From: Thermodesulforhabdus norvegica
Lineage (GTDB): Bacteria; Desulfobacterota; Syntrophobacteria; Syntrophobacterales; Thermodesulforhabdaceae
Length of the DNA: 64,000 nucleotides
NCBI RefSeq assembly: GCF_900114975.1
Contig: NZ_FOUU01000002.1
Coordinates: forward strand, 170,649-234,648
Direction of reading: 5' to 3'
The notes under the pieces: model-generated
Seen by the model: only the letters and a program-made list of their open reading frames with translations
Databases searched by the model: none
Told to the model about the DNA's origin: nothing
In this document: positions 52,763-60,799 of the stretch, piece by piece
Layout of the letters: each line of letters begins with the position of its first letter
How positions within the stretch are numbered: the stretch's first letter is position 1
Position numbers and translations under genes: made by a program

Positions 52763-53624
52763 TTGTCAGCGGTATGCCTGTTACGGGGTGCTTAAGGCGG
52801 AGGCGGTAGGCGTGGAGCAGAAGGTGCCTTTGAGGTCGTCCTCCGTAAAGCCTGTCTCCGGGGATTCTCAGGCCACTTGCCGTTACGTGAATCCGTATCT
52901 GGTGGGTTCGTCCCGTTTTTGGCAGGGCAAGTAAAAGGTGAGTATTGCCTCTGCTGAGCAGAACCCTGAAATAAGTCTCCGCTTTTTTTCCCTTTCCATG
53001 TTCCGTCCAGGTGTAGCGTGCTTTAAGCCTGGTTATGTCCTGGTCTGCAATCCATTCCGTTGACGGAAGCCTGCCTTCGGCCCACACCAGGTACTCCTTG
53101 GTTACCTGCCTTCGTGAAAAAGCCCTGGCAAGCTCTTTGTTGGCACCCCTGTCAACGGAAAAAATAATAACTCCCGAGGTGTCCTGATCGAGCCTGTGGT
53201 GAATTGCAACGTAGGGTTCTGAGATCCCTTCCCGTCGCAGAAACCTGATGATTGCGTGGTAAACGTTGTTGTAACTATCCGACGGGGTTTGCTGGCTGGG
53301 GATACCGGCTTCTTTGTTGTAAGCCAGCACCCACTTGTCTCTGAAAATGATTCGCTCCGGATTGATCTCGTAAAAGCGATGCACTCCATGCCAGGGCCAG
53401 TAGATCCTGACGATATTTCCGGCATCGAGACGGAACAGGGGATCGTGAATTTTCTTGCCCGATACGTGGACAGAGCCGAAACGAATGAGCTCCTCTACCT
53501 GAAACCCCGGCAAACCCGTCGATTTGCTTATAAACTCTGCCAGCGTCAACCCGGTCTCCCCGAGCTCGATTTCCCATTCCCAGTAGGTTGGAGACATGAG
53601 TTTTCCCGGGCGGTTATTCTTCAT
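52698..53624 (-). CDS. RluA-family RNA pseudouridine synthase
   Basis: The 308-residue enzyme has an N-terminal S4-like domain (LAEFISKSTGLPGFQVEELIRFGSVHVSGKKIHDP) and the RluA catalytic motif HHRLDQDTSGVIIF with the nucleophilic Asp. Later elements are KEYLVWAEG, PKTGRTHQIRIHVTASGLRIPGDRLYGG and a final strand LHAYRLRLKHPVTG. It converts specific uridines of rRNA or tRNA to pseudouridine; the site is not predictable. The start overlaps the stop of the fmdB-like gene (ATGA), so ATG 53624 is preferred over ATG 53597. The 3' end overlaps the dynamin-like gene by 65 nt on the opposite strand. Confidence 0.93.
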   Translation of the reverse strand: MKNNRPGKLMSPTYWEWEIELGETGLTLAEFISKSTGLPGFQVEELIRFGSVHVSGKKIHDPLFRLDAGNIVRIYWPWHGVHRFYEINPERIIFRDKWVLAYNKEAGIPSQQTPSDSYNNVYHAIIRFLRREGISEPYVAIHHRLDQDTSGVIIFSVDRGANKELARAFSRRQVTKEYLVWAEGRLPSTEWIADQDITRLKARYTWTEHGKGKKAETYFRVLLSRGNTHLLLALPKTGRTHQIRIHVTASGLRIPGDRLYGGRPQRHLLLHAYRLRLKHPVTGIPLTITAPLPDYWPERESIALLLRD

Positions 53625-53998
53625 GAAACAGGGTCGCTGGCGTTCTGCTCTTCCTCTCCGCCGGCCTGCTCGGTTTCGGAAAGACCTTCTTCAAGAGATT
53701 CTTCCACGAGTTCGTCTATGTCCGTTTCGAGATCGTCCCCGATCTCCTGTCCCATTGTTTTCAGGGCTCTGGCAAGGCTTCTTGGATCATTTTCGTCTAT
53801 ATTTCCCCATCTGGCAGGATCCGCAAGTCGCTCAAACCTCGTTTCTTCCGAGAGCCTGACCCTTACCCGCGAGACGAGTCTTGAGAGGTCGTTGCTGCCG
53901 CAATAACGGCAGGAAGGACTCAAAGGCTCGGAAATGCGGAAGGTGATAAACTCATTTTTCCTTCCGCACTTTCTGCACCGGAACTCGTATATGGGCAT
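53621..53998 (-). CDS. FmdB-type zinc-ribbon protein
   Basis: The 125-residue protein begins MPIYEFRCRKCG with a Cys4 zinc ribbon (Cys8, Cys11, Cys30, Cys33), the FmdB-family signature. The remainder is acidic and probably helical, ending in a Glu-rich, low-complexity tail (EESLEEGLSETEQAGGEEEQ). FmdB proteins are proposed regulators, but the function is not established. It is coupled to the pseudouridine synthase gene by ATGA and lies 20 nt after speE on the same strand. Confidence 0.9.
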   Translation of the reverse strand: MPIYEFRCRKCGRKNEFITFRISEPLSPSCRYCGSNDLSRLVSRVRVRLSEETRFERLADPARWGNIDENDPRSLARALKTMGQEIGDDLETDIDELVEESLEEGLSETEQAGGEEEQNASDPVS

Positions 53999-54018
53999 GG
54001 CAGGCCCCTCTCCGGGCT

Positions 54019-54966
54019 TTAATTATCGACAGGTTCCAGGTGATACACGCCCTCAAAGGAGGGGTTCTCGTCGGTGATTATGTGCTTTTCTTTTTCGTAA
54101 GCCTGCTTAAGGTAAGGCGGGACGGCAAAAACTGCTTTCATTACCTCCGGTGACAGGAACTTCAAATTCATACCCGCCTTCTCCAGACGCCTGGCAGGCA
54201 TCTCGGGTTGCCAGTCTTTCTGAAGCGTTGCCAGAATGTGGGAATCGGGCCGGTGGAAACTGTGGAGGCTGTATATAATGGGTCGAACGACCGGGAATAC
54301 GGCTTCAAGGGTTTTTACCATGCGAACGTGAAGGGTATTTTCCTGAGGGCTTACACCTTCTCCCTGAACCACCACACATCCGCTGGCATCTTTCAGGTGA
54401 TCCCGGAGTAAGGTGTAAAACTCTCTGGTGAAAAGGTAAACCGCGGGACTGTCCTCAAGAGGATCGCTGAGATCCACTATAATGACGTCAAACTTTTCAT
54501 CAGTCTCTTCTACAAACTTCCGCCCATCGCCGACGACGACTTCCGCTCTGGGGTCTTCAAAGCTTCCGGAGTTCCACTGGGGCAAGTACTTTTTGCAGAT
54601 TTCAATAAGCTCTCCGTCAATATCAACCATTACCGCCCGCTTTACCGTTTCGTGGCGGAGAACCTCTCTAAGTGTAGCTCCTTCAGCTCCGCCCACAATA
54701 AGCACAGACTCAGGATTGGGATGGCTGAACATGGCCGGATGGACGAGAAGCTCGTGGTAGATAAATTCATCGCGCTCTGCAGATTGGCCGACGCCGTCCA
54801 GAAAAAGCACCCGTCCGTGAAGCCTGGTGTCGATGATGTCTATGCGCTGGAACCTGGAATGACCGGTGTAGACCACCCTGTCACACAAATAACTTATCGC
54901 CACCCCGTTAAAAGCCGGTTCTCTGAACCACAAAAAGGATCCGCCTGCCTCTCGTAAAGTCGTCAT
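54019..54966 (-). CDS. speE: Polyamine aminopropyltransferase (spermidine synthase family), thermophile-type
   Basis: SpeE transfers an aminopropyl group from decarboxylated SAM to a polyamine. The 315-residue protein has the N-terminal beta-strand domain, the Tyr/Gln segment SRFQRIDIIDTRLHGRVLFLDGVGQSAERDEFIYHELLVHPAM and the SAM-binding motif VLIVGGAEGATLREVLRH. The catalytic region follows (DVIIVDLSDPLEDSPA, LFTREFYTLL). The motif GGAEGATLREV rather than GGGDGGTAREV resembles thermophile enzymes that prefer agmatine or accept several amines. The gene overlaps speD by 4 nt. Aminopropyltransferase is certain; the acceptor amine is not. Confidence 0.93.
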   Translation of the reverse strand: MTTLREAGGSFLWFREPAFNGVAISYLCDRVVYTGHSRFQRIDIIDTRLHGRVLFLDGVGQSAERDEFIYHELLVHPAMFSHPNPESVLIVGGAEGATLREVLRHETVKRAVMVDIDGELIEICKKYLPQWNSGSFEDPRAEVVVGDGRKFVEETDEKFDVIIVDLSDPLEDSPAVYLFTREFYTLLRDHLKDASGCVVVQGEGVSPQENTLHVRMVKTLEAVFPVVRPIIYSLHSFHRPDSHILATLQKDWQPEMPARRLEKAGMNLKFLSPEVMKAVFAVPPYLKQAYEKEKHIITDENPSFEGVYHLEPVDN

Positions 54967-55343
54967 GGCTTGTGCCTCAATTCACCCTCCGGAATATCCA
55001 GAGTCCCCCGCTTGAGCTCCATCACCGACATACTCTTTGCCTGAAAAGCCTCTTTCATAAAATGTAAGGCCGCATCGGAATCAATGAGCTCTCCACACGT
55101 GAAGATGTCAAGAGCGCAGTAACCATACTCAGGCCAGGTATGAATGGAAAAGTGGGATTCTGCTATTACGACCACCCCACTTACACCGTGGGGGTTAAAC
55201 TGGTGGAAAACGGGTGCTACAATGGTTGCCTTTGAAAGTTTAACGGCGTCGACCAGGATTTGCTCCACCTTATCGACGCGAGCAATCAGATCTCTGTTGC
55301 AATCATAAAGCTCAACGATCAGGTGTTTTCCCAGTGATTTCAT
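54963..55343 (-). CDS. speD: S-adenosylmethionine decarboxylase proenzyme, prokaryotic class
   Basis: SpeD makes decarboxylated SAM for SpeE. The 126-residue proenzyme has GVSGVVVIAESHFSIHTWPEYGYCALDIFTCG. It self-cleaves between Glu62 and Ser63, Ser63 becoming the pyruvoyl group; His68 and Cys83 are the processing and catalytic residues, with numbering equal to the Thermotoga enzyme. The gene overlaps speE by 4 nt and is the first gene of the operon. Upstream lie a promoter, a strong hairpin with a U-run and a short ORF, which suggest leader control. Confidence 0.96.
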   Translation of the reverse strand: MKSLGKHLIVELYDCNRDLIARVDKVEQILVDAVKLSKATIVAPVFHQFNPHGVSGVVVIAESHFSIHTWPEYGYCALDIFTCGELIDSDAALHFMKEAFQAKSMSVMELKRGTLDIPEGELRHKP

Positions 55344-55372
55344 CTTTTTCTCTGCATCCTCACGTCATGGTT

Positions 55373-55444
55373 TTACCTTCGTTTTAAGTTCACAAAAAAT
55401 AAAACCTCCACTTCATGGGTGGGTATTTGCCCCAAAACCGCCAT
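55373..55444 (-). CDS. Candidate 23-residue leader peptide upstream of speD
   Basis: An ATG at 55444, preceded by GGAG 8 nt upstream, opens a 23-codon frame that begins MAVLGQIP, ends VNLKRR and stops at TAA 55373, 30 nt before speD. It spans the hairpin and U-run of the leader. It is hydrophobic and basic toward its end. It may be a regulatory leader peptide or chance; no homologue is known to me. Confidence 0.35.
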   Translation of the reverse strand: MAVLGQIPTHEVEVLFFVNLKRR

Positions 55445-55453
55445 AAATGGAGG
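55394..55453 (-). promoter_or_regulatory. Attenuator-like hairpin with U-run in the speD leader
   Basis: On the reverse strand CCTCCA and TGGAGG (55448-55453 with 55405-55410) enclose further pairing (TTTATGG with CCATGAA, GGG with CCC) and are followed by TTTTATTTTTTGTG. A terminator-like structure inside a leader, before the gene it should serve, implies conditional read-through. It matches no riboswitch class that I can name. Confidence 0.6.
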
Positions 55454-55472
55454 CTCCGACAAAACCGCCCAC

Positions 55473-55500
55473 ACTATACAGAATTTTAGAACGAATGCAA
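55473..55500 (-). promoter_or_regulatory. Sigma-70 promoter of the speDE operon
   Basis: On the reverse strand TTGCAT (55495-55500) and TATAGT (55473-55478) are 16 nt apart. The transcript would start near 55466, just before the leader hairpin. The gap 55344-55684 also contains the start region of divergent trkA, with no other gene. Confidence 0.6.
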
Positions 55501-55684
55501 GACAAAAATTTACTTTTTTTGAAAAGGCCGGGGCTTTTTTACAGCAGGCGATTTCATCCCCGAAAGCCTGCCGGAATTTCCCCCAGGGGCTAAATTCTCT
55601 TGTACCCTTCTTCTCCTTTCATTACAAGACAGGTGTTAAAATTGAAAAATACCCGCGACGGTTTGAGCGGGTTTGGGGGTGTTG

Positions 55685-57049
55685 ATGAACAGGATCATTA
55701 TCGTCGGTGCCGGTGAGGTGGGTTACCACATTGCTAAGCGTCTCGCCACCGAAAACAAAGAGGTCGTCATTATAGACCGAAATCCGGAAGCCCTCAGTCG
55801 CTGCGAAAACTTATTGGACGTTCAGCCCGTACTGGGCTCGGGGAATGATCCCAATGTACTGATGGAGGCAGGCATTCGTGAAGCAGACCTTTTCCTTGCC
55901 GTGACGGACAGCGACGAAACAAACATAATAAGCTCCTTCTTCGCCGGGGTCCTTTCTCCCGGAGTTGTCAAACTTGCCCGAATCAGAAGTGATATGTACT
56001 ACGGAATAAGCCGGGATATTCTTTCCAGGGAATTGAAGATTGACATGATCATAAATCCGGAAGAAGAGGCTGTGAAAACAGTTGTAAGGCTTCTTTCAGT
56101 TCCGGATGTCGAGGACGTTAGCGAATTTGCAGGTGGTAGGGTAAAACTTCTGGGAATTCGCATCGATGGATGTTCCCCCTGTATAGGTCGGACCGTTGCG
56201 GATATTCGGGCCGAGTCAGGAGGCCTGCCCTTTATAATAGGCGTGGTTTTCAGGGATGAACACACTCTTGTTCCTACCGGAAGTGATAAGATCCGGGAAA
56301 ATGATCTTCTCTACGTGGCCTGTGAGCAATCAGTCCTTCGGAAGGTGCTTGCCTTTTTCAGGTGCACTCCGAGAGAGGTTAAAAACATCATGATCATTGG
56401 GGGAGGGCACTTTGGGTTGAAGTTGGCTCAAACCCTGGAAGCCAGAAATTACAGCGTAAAAATAGTAGAAAAAAACGCCCAGCGATGTGACCATTTGTCG
56501 AGCCTTCTGCAACGTGCCGTGGTCATAAAGGGTGACGGAACCGACCGGGACCTACTTCTCGAAGAGAACATTCATCACATGGACATGGTCATTTCAGCAA
56601 CGGGCGACGATGGTACCAACATTCTGTGCTCGCTTCTTGCCGGGAAGGCCGGTGCGGCCAGAACAATAACCAGGGTAAACAGATTTGCCTATATTCCAAT
56701 GATGTCGGCCGTTGGTTTGAGGAATATCGTCAGTTCCCGGCTTGCAGCCATTAACACAATACTGCAATTCGTGAGAAGAGGCAGGGTTGTTTCGGCAATT
56801 GCCCTCAAGGGAGAAGACGTGGAGGTACTTGAAGTGGTCGCGGAGCCGGAATCCGGCATAACCGGGAAACCTCTGAAAAATATAAAATTTCCGAGAGGGG
56901 TTCTTATACTTTGTCTTATCCGCAAAGATGGGGCGCACATCCCTACGGGAGATACGGTCATCGAGCCCGGAGATCGTGTCGTAATCCTTTCGACCAGGCA
57001 GAGCATTTCCGCCGTTGAACGAGAACTCATGGTGAAGATGAGAAGGTGA
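55685..57049 (+). CDS. trkA: Trk potassium uptake system regulatory subunit TrkA
   Basis: TrkA is the cytoplasmic NAD(H)-binding gating ring of the Trk potassium channel. The 454-residue protein contains two RCK/TrkA-N Rossmann domains (IIIVGAGEVGYHIAKRLA at the start and IMIIGGGHFGLKLAQTLEARNYSVKIVE near residue 235), each followed by a TrkA-C domain. AGGRVKLLGIRIDGCSPCIGRTVADI and ESGITGKPLKNIKFPRGVLI are recognisable TrkA-C parts. ATG 55685 fits the family start; in-frame TTG codons precede it. It lies 3 nt before trkH. Confidence 0.95.
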   Translation: MNRIIIVGAGEVGYHIAKRLATENKEVVIIDRNPEALSRCENLLDVQPVLGSGNDPNVLMEAGIREADLFLAVTDSDETNIISSFFAGVLSPGVVKLARIRSDMYYGISRDILSRELKIDMIINPEEEAVKTVVRLLSVPDVEDVSEFAGGRVKLLGIRIDGCSPCIGRTVADIRAESGGLPFIIGVVFRDEHTLVPTGSDKIRENDLLYVACEQSVLRKVLAFFRCTPREVKNIMIIGGGHFGLKLAQTLEARNYSVKIVEKNAQRCDHLSSLLQRAVVIKGDGTDRDLLLEENIHHMDMVISATGDDGTNILCSLLAGKAGAARTITRVNRFAYIPMMSAVGLRNIVSSRLAAINTILQFVRRGRVVSAIALKGEDVEVLEVVAEPESGITGKPLKNIKFPRGVLILCLIRKDGAHIPTGDTVIEPGDRVVILSTRQSISAVERELMVKMRR

Positions 57050-57052
57050 CCG

Positions 57053-58501
57053 ATGCACTGGGGTTACATGAGCAAAGCTCTGGGCGGCCTGTTCATCTCC
57101 GTCTCCATGACCATGATTTTCCCGATCATTGCGGGTCTCTGGTATTCCGATGACTCTTTTGGCCCTCTCTTAAAGTCCATGGCAACAGGCCTGACGGGGG
57201 GATCCATCCTGTTCGCCGCCGGCCGTAAAGCACAGGTCGTAGCACTGGGCCACAGAGAAGGCATGGCCATTGTCACCCTTGGATGGATAGGAGCCGGGAT
57301 ACTTGGAGCTTTACCCTTCTACTTCAGCCGCACTCTTGGTAGCTTTGTTGACTGCTTTTTCGAATCCGTTTCGGGATTTACGACCACCGGCGCATCCGTT
57401 CTGACCGACATAGAGTCCGTGGCTCCCGGGATTCTATTCTGGAGAAGCCTTACCCACTGGCTTGGAGGAATGGGAATAATAGTCTTTTCTCTTGCCATAC
57501 TGCCCTTTCTGGGGGCAGGAGGCATGCAACTCTACAAAGCCGAGGTTCCCTCACCGGTACCGGATAAACTAAGGCCCAGGATAAGAGATACCGCTCTTCT
57601 GCTCTGGAAGGTATACCTCCTTTTCACCGTTCTGGAGACGGTACTATTGATGTTCGGAGGAATGAATCTTTTTGATGCGCTCTGCCATACCTTTGGAACG
57701 CTTGCGACGGGAGGATTTTCTACAAAGAATGCCAGCATTGCCCACTTCCGCAGTGCGTACGTTGATGCCGTGATCATCTTTTTTATGTTCGTTGCAGGTG
57801 TGAACTTCTCGCTTCACTATCAGCTTCTTATCGGAAAACCGGGCCGTATGTTTCGGGACCCGGAGTTCAGATTTTTTTCCGCCCTGGTTCTGTCCTTTGT
57901 GGTTTTCACAACCCTCGCAGTCCACGGCAATGTTTATTCAAATCTGACGGAAGCCCTTCGTTATTCACTCTTTCAGGTAATATCAATTATAACAACCACG
58001 GGTTACGCAACGGCAGATTACGAAGCATGGCCCTTTTTGCCCCAGGCAATTCTCTTCATCTCCATGTTCATAGGGGCCTGTGCCGGGTCAACGGGAGGCG
58101 GCATGAAATGTATGCGCGTAATGCTTCTTTTAAAACACGCCTACCGTGAACTCTTTCGGCTTATACACCCTCATGGGGTCTCCCGGATTAAACTTCAAGG
58201 CCAGCAGGTTTCTCAGGATGTGTTGAACAGTGTGCTCGGTTTTTTCGTACTCTACATGCTCTTATACTGCCTTGGGGTTCTTCTCGTTGCCGCAACAGGA
58301 GTTGACATCCTGACTTCTTTTGCCTCCGTTGCCGCCACCATCGGTAACATAGGTCCGGGTCTCGGTACTGTTGGTCCTACGGAAAACTACTTTCATATGC
58401 CCTATTTTGCCAAAGGGGTCCTGACTTTCTGCATGATTCTGGGAAGACTCGAAATTTTCACCGTTATTGTGTTGTTCGTACCTGAATTCTGGCGAAAATG
58501 A
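57053..58501 (+). CDS. trkH: Trk potassium uptake channel subunit TrkH
   Basis: The 482-residue inner-membrane protein has four M1-P-M2 repeats forming the potassium pore. The four filter loops read SGFTTTGASV, FGTLATGGFS, IITTTGYATA and ATIGNIGPGLG, each with the conserved Gly. GACAGSTGGGMKCMR follows the third pore helix. It couples to TrkA (immediately upstream) for gating. The gene is followed after 15 nt by a rhomboid protease gene, possibly in the same transcript. Confidence 0.95.
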   Translation: MHWGYMSKALGGLFISVSMTMIFPIIAGLWYSDDSFGPLLKSMATGLTGGSILFAAGRKAQVVALGHREGMAIVTLGWIGAGILGALPFYFSRTLGSFVDCFFESVSGFTTTGASVLTDIESVAPGILFWRSLTHWLGGMGIIVFSLAILPFLGAGGMQLYKAEVPSPVPDKLRPRIRDTALLLWKVYLLFTVLETVLLMFGGMNLFDALCHTFGTLATGGFSTKNASIAHFRSAYVDAVIIFFMFVAGVNFSLHYQLLIGKPGRMFRDPEFRFFSALVLSFVVFTTLAVHGNVYSNLTEALRYSLFQVISIITTTGYATADYEAWPFLPQAILFISMFIGACAGSTGGGMKCMRVMLLLKHAYRELFRLIHPHGVSRIKLQGQQVSQDVLNSVLGFFVLYMLLYCLGVLLVAATGVDILTSFASVAATIGNIGPGLGTVGPTENYFHMPYFAKGVLTFCMILGRLEIFTVIVLFVPEFWRK

Positions 58502-58516
58502 GTTTGAGGAGACAAA

Positions 58517-59194
58517 ATGATCCCTTTAAGAGATGCAAACCCTTCTTACCGAACGCCGGTGGTAAATTACCTGATTATCGCATCATGCATTGTGGTCTTT
58601 CTGTACGAGCTGACCCTTGGGCCTTATGTGGGAGAATTTTTTCTCCTTTACGGCCTCGTTCCTGCAAGATATTTCAGACTTGACGTTGCGGTGCACTTTT
58701 CCTTGATCGAACAGATCATCCCTTTCTTCAGCTCCATGTTCCTCCACGGAGGTTGGTTGCACCTCATAGGCAATATGTGGACGCTTTACATTTTCGGGGA
58801 TAACGTAGAAAGTGCCCTCGGTCATCTCCGCTATTTTCTTTTTTACCTCCTGAGCGGATTAATCGCCGCGTTGATACACCTTATTACCAACCCTCTTTCT
58901 CCTGTACCCACCGTGGGTGCAAGCGGAGCCATTTCAGGAGTCATGGGGGCTTACATGATTCTTTACCCGAGAGCCAGAGTCCTGACCCTCGTGCCCATCT
59001 TTATCTTCATCCAGATAGTTGAAATACCGGCTTTTGTCTTCCTGGGCCTCTGGTTCATCCTTCAATTCTACAGCGGGACTCTTTCTCTCCTTGCAGGCGC
59101 CCAGGTAGGGGGTATAGCCTGGTGGGCTCATATAGGCGGTTTTATAGGGGGAATTGTGCTTTTAAGGTTTTTCAGGGTCAGAAGATGGAGATGA
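58517..59194 (+). CDS. Rhomboid-family intramembrane serine protease
   Basis: The 225-residue protein has six to seven membrane helices. It shows the rhomboid signatures WLHLIGNMWTLYIFGDNVE in L1/TM2, GASGAISGVMGAYM with the catalytic Ser, and AHIGGFIGGIVL with the catalytic His. A long extra loop precedes the first signature (PARYFRLDVAVHFSLIEQIIPFFSSMFLHGG), as in many bacterial rhomboids of this subfamily. Substrates are unknown. GAGGAG precedes the ATG, and the end overlaps the DUF167 gene. Confidence 0.93.
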   Translation: MIPLRDANPSYRTPVVNYLIIASCIVVFLYELTLGPYVGEFFLLYGLVPARYFRLDVAVHFSLIEQIIPFFSSMFLHGGWLHLIGNMWTLYIFGDNVESALGHLRYFLFYLLSGLIAALIHLITNPLSPVPTVGASGAISGVMGAYMILYPRARVLTLVPIFIFIQIVEIPAFVFLGLWFILQFYSGTLSLLAGAQVGGIAWWAHIGGFIGGIVLLRFFRVRRWR

Positions 59195-59496
59195 GAGTGG
59201 AAGTTCCTTCTTATGTAACGCTTCAAAATGATTCCATTATTGTCGATGTTACCGTTCAGCCAAAGGCGTCCAGAGATGAGATAGCAGGCGTTCACAACAA
59301 CCGCCTGAAGGTTCGGGTTACGGCCCCTCCGGTGGAAGGTGCGGCGAACAGAAGCTGTATCGAACTTATGGCAAGTTATCTGGGCATCCCCAAAAGAGAT
59401 GTCTCGATCGTATCGGGAGCATCGGGAAGAAACAAACGCATCAGGATCAGAACATCCAATCCGGATGCCCTTATTTCAAAACTCCCACGAAAATAG
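59185..59496 (+). CDS. DUF167/YggU-family protein
   Basis: The 103-residue protein has the family pattern VDVTVQPKASRDEIAGVHNNRLKVRVTAPPVEGAANRSCIELMASYLGIPKRDVSIVSGASGRNKRIRI. Its fold is known for archaeal and bacterial members but its role is not. The ATG at 59185 and the next Met codon at 59191 are both possible; the latter overlaps the rhomboid stop as ATGA. It is the last gene of the trkAH-rhomboid cluster. Confidence 0.92.
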   Translation: MEMRVEVPSYVTLQNDSIIVDVTVQPKASRDEIAGVHNNRLKVRVTAPPVEGAANRSCIELMASYLGIPKRDVSIVSGASGRNKRIRIRTSNPDALISKLPRK

Positions 59497-59593
59497 GGCC
59501 GTCTTAATTTTATTTGATAGTTTCAAATCCTTTTGATAAACAGGGGGAATAAGTTTGCACTTTGTGAATACCTGTATCGTATGGAGGAACATT

Positions 59594-60769
59594 ATGCGCG
59601 AGGCCGTAATAGTAAGTGCCGTAAGAACGCCACTGGGTGCCTTCAACGGGACGCTTTCCACCGTCGGGGCGACGGATCTGGGGGCTATTGTTATTGAAGA
59701 GGCGGTGAGGCGTGCCGGAATCAGAAAAGAGGATGTTAACGAAGTGATAATGGGTCAGGTACTTCCTTGTGGCTATGGTCAGAATCCCGCAAAGCAAGCG
59801 GCCGTAAAGGCAAATATGCCCTGGGAAGTTGAATGTCTGACCGTTAACAAGGTCTGCGGTTCGGGGCTCAAGGCCGTTATGCTGGCCGCTCAGGCCATCC
59901 AGGTTGGCGATGCCGATGTGGTTGTTGCCGGTGGAATGGAAAACATGAGTATGGCGCCCTACTATCTCGAAAAGGCTCGTTTTGGCTATCGTATGGGCGA
60001 TGGCAAGCTGATAGATCACATGATTCATGACGGACTCTGGGATATCGTGAACGACTTCCATATGGGCATCTCCAATGAGCTCTGCTCGGAGAAATACGGG
60101 GTGTCCAGGGAAGATCAGGACAGATACGCCGCGGAGTCTTATCGCAGAGCCATGGAAGCCATACGGCAGGGTAAGTTTAAAGACGAGATAGTTCCGGTCA
60201 GGGTTCCTCAGAGGAAAGGCGATCCCATAGTTTTCGACACCGACGAGTGCCCCAGGGAGACGCCCTATGAGGTGCTTGCCGGGATGAAGCCGGTTTTTAA
60301 GGAAGGTGGAGTTACAACGGCGGGAAACGCTTCCATAATCAGTGATGGAGCGGCTGCTGTTGTGGTCATGGCCAGAGAAAAGGCGGAGGAGCTGGGGTGT
60401 CCGATTATGGCCACAATAGGGGCACAGGCTTCCGCAGGTATTGATATGAAATACGTACTCGTTGCTCCTATATGGGCAATTCCCAAATGCCTTAAAAAAG
60501 AAGGCATCGGACTCGAAGATGTGGACCTCTATGAGATAAACGAAGCCTTCAGCGGATCAACGGTTGCGGTTCTCAGAGAGCTGGGGCTGGATCACTCCAA
60601 AGTGAATGTAAACGGCGGGAGCGTTGCCCTTGGGCATCCCATAGGAGCAAGTGGAGCCCGTGTCCTGGTGACACTCCTTTACGAGATGATTCGACGGGAT
60701 AAGAAAACGGGGCTTGCATCCCTCTGTCTCGGGGGTGGAGAAGCCGTAGCGATGGTTGTTAAGCGATAG
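59594..60769 (+). CDS. Acetyl-CoA acetyltransferase (thiolase)
   Basis: The 391-residue thiolase makes or cleaves acetoacetyl-CoA. Cys88 in NKVCGSGLKAV is the acyl-carrying nucleophile. His in GGSVALGHPIGASGARVL and Cys in SLCLGGGEAVAMV complete the active site. REAVIVSAVRTPLGAFNGTLS is the usual opening. ATG 59594 follows GGAGGAAC. It heads a three-gene set with 3-hydroxyacyl-CoA and acyl-CoA dehydrogenases; a crotonase is missing here. The set fits fatty-acid or butyrate oxidation, or its reverse. Confidence 0.94.
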   Translation: MREAVIVSAVRTPLGAFNGTLSTVGATDLGAIVIEEAVRRAGIRKEDVNEVIMGQVLPCGYGQNPAKQAAVKANMPWEVECLTVNKVCGSGLKAVMLAAQAIQVGDADVVVAGGMENMSMAPYYLEKARFGYRMGDGKLIDHMIHDGLWDIVNDFHMGISNELCSEKYGVSREDQDRYAAESYRRAMEAIRQGKFKDEIVPVRVPQRKGDPIVFDTDECPRETPYEVLAGMKPVFKEGGVTTAGNASIISDGAAAVVVMAREKAEELGCPIMATIGAQASAGIDMKYVLVAPIWAIPKCLKKEGIGLEDVDLYEINEAFSGSTVAVLRELGLDHSKVNVNGGSVALGHPIGASGARVLVTLLYEMIRRDKKTGLASLCLGGGEAVAMVVKR

Positions 60770-60799
60770 ATTTGGTTTTTCAAAGAGGAGGGGACTCAG

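Noticed and set aside
55501-55672. Additional small genes between speD and trkA
   Set aside because: No frame of meaningful length with start signals is present on either strand in this AT-rich stretch.
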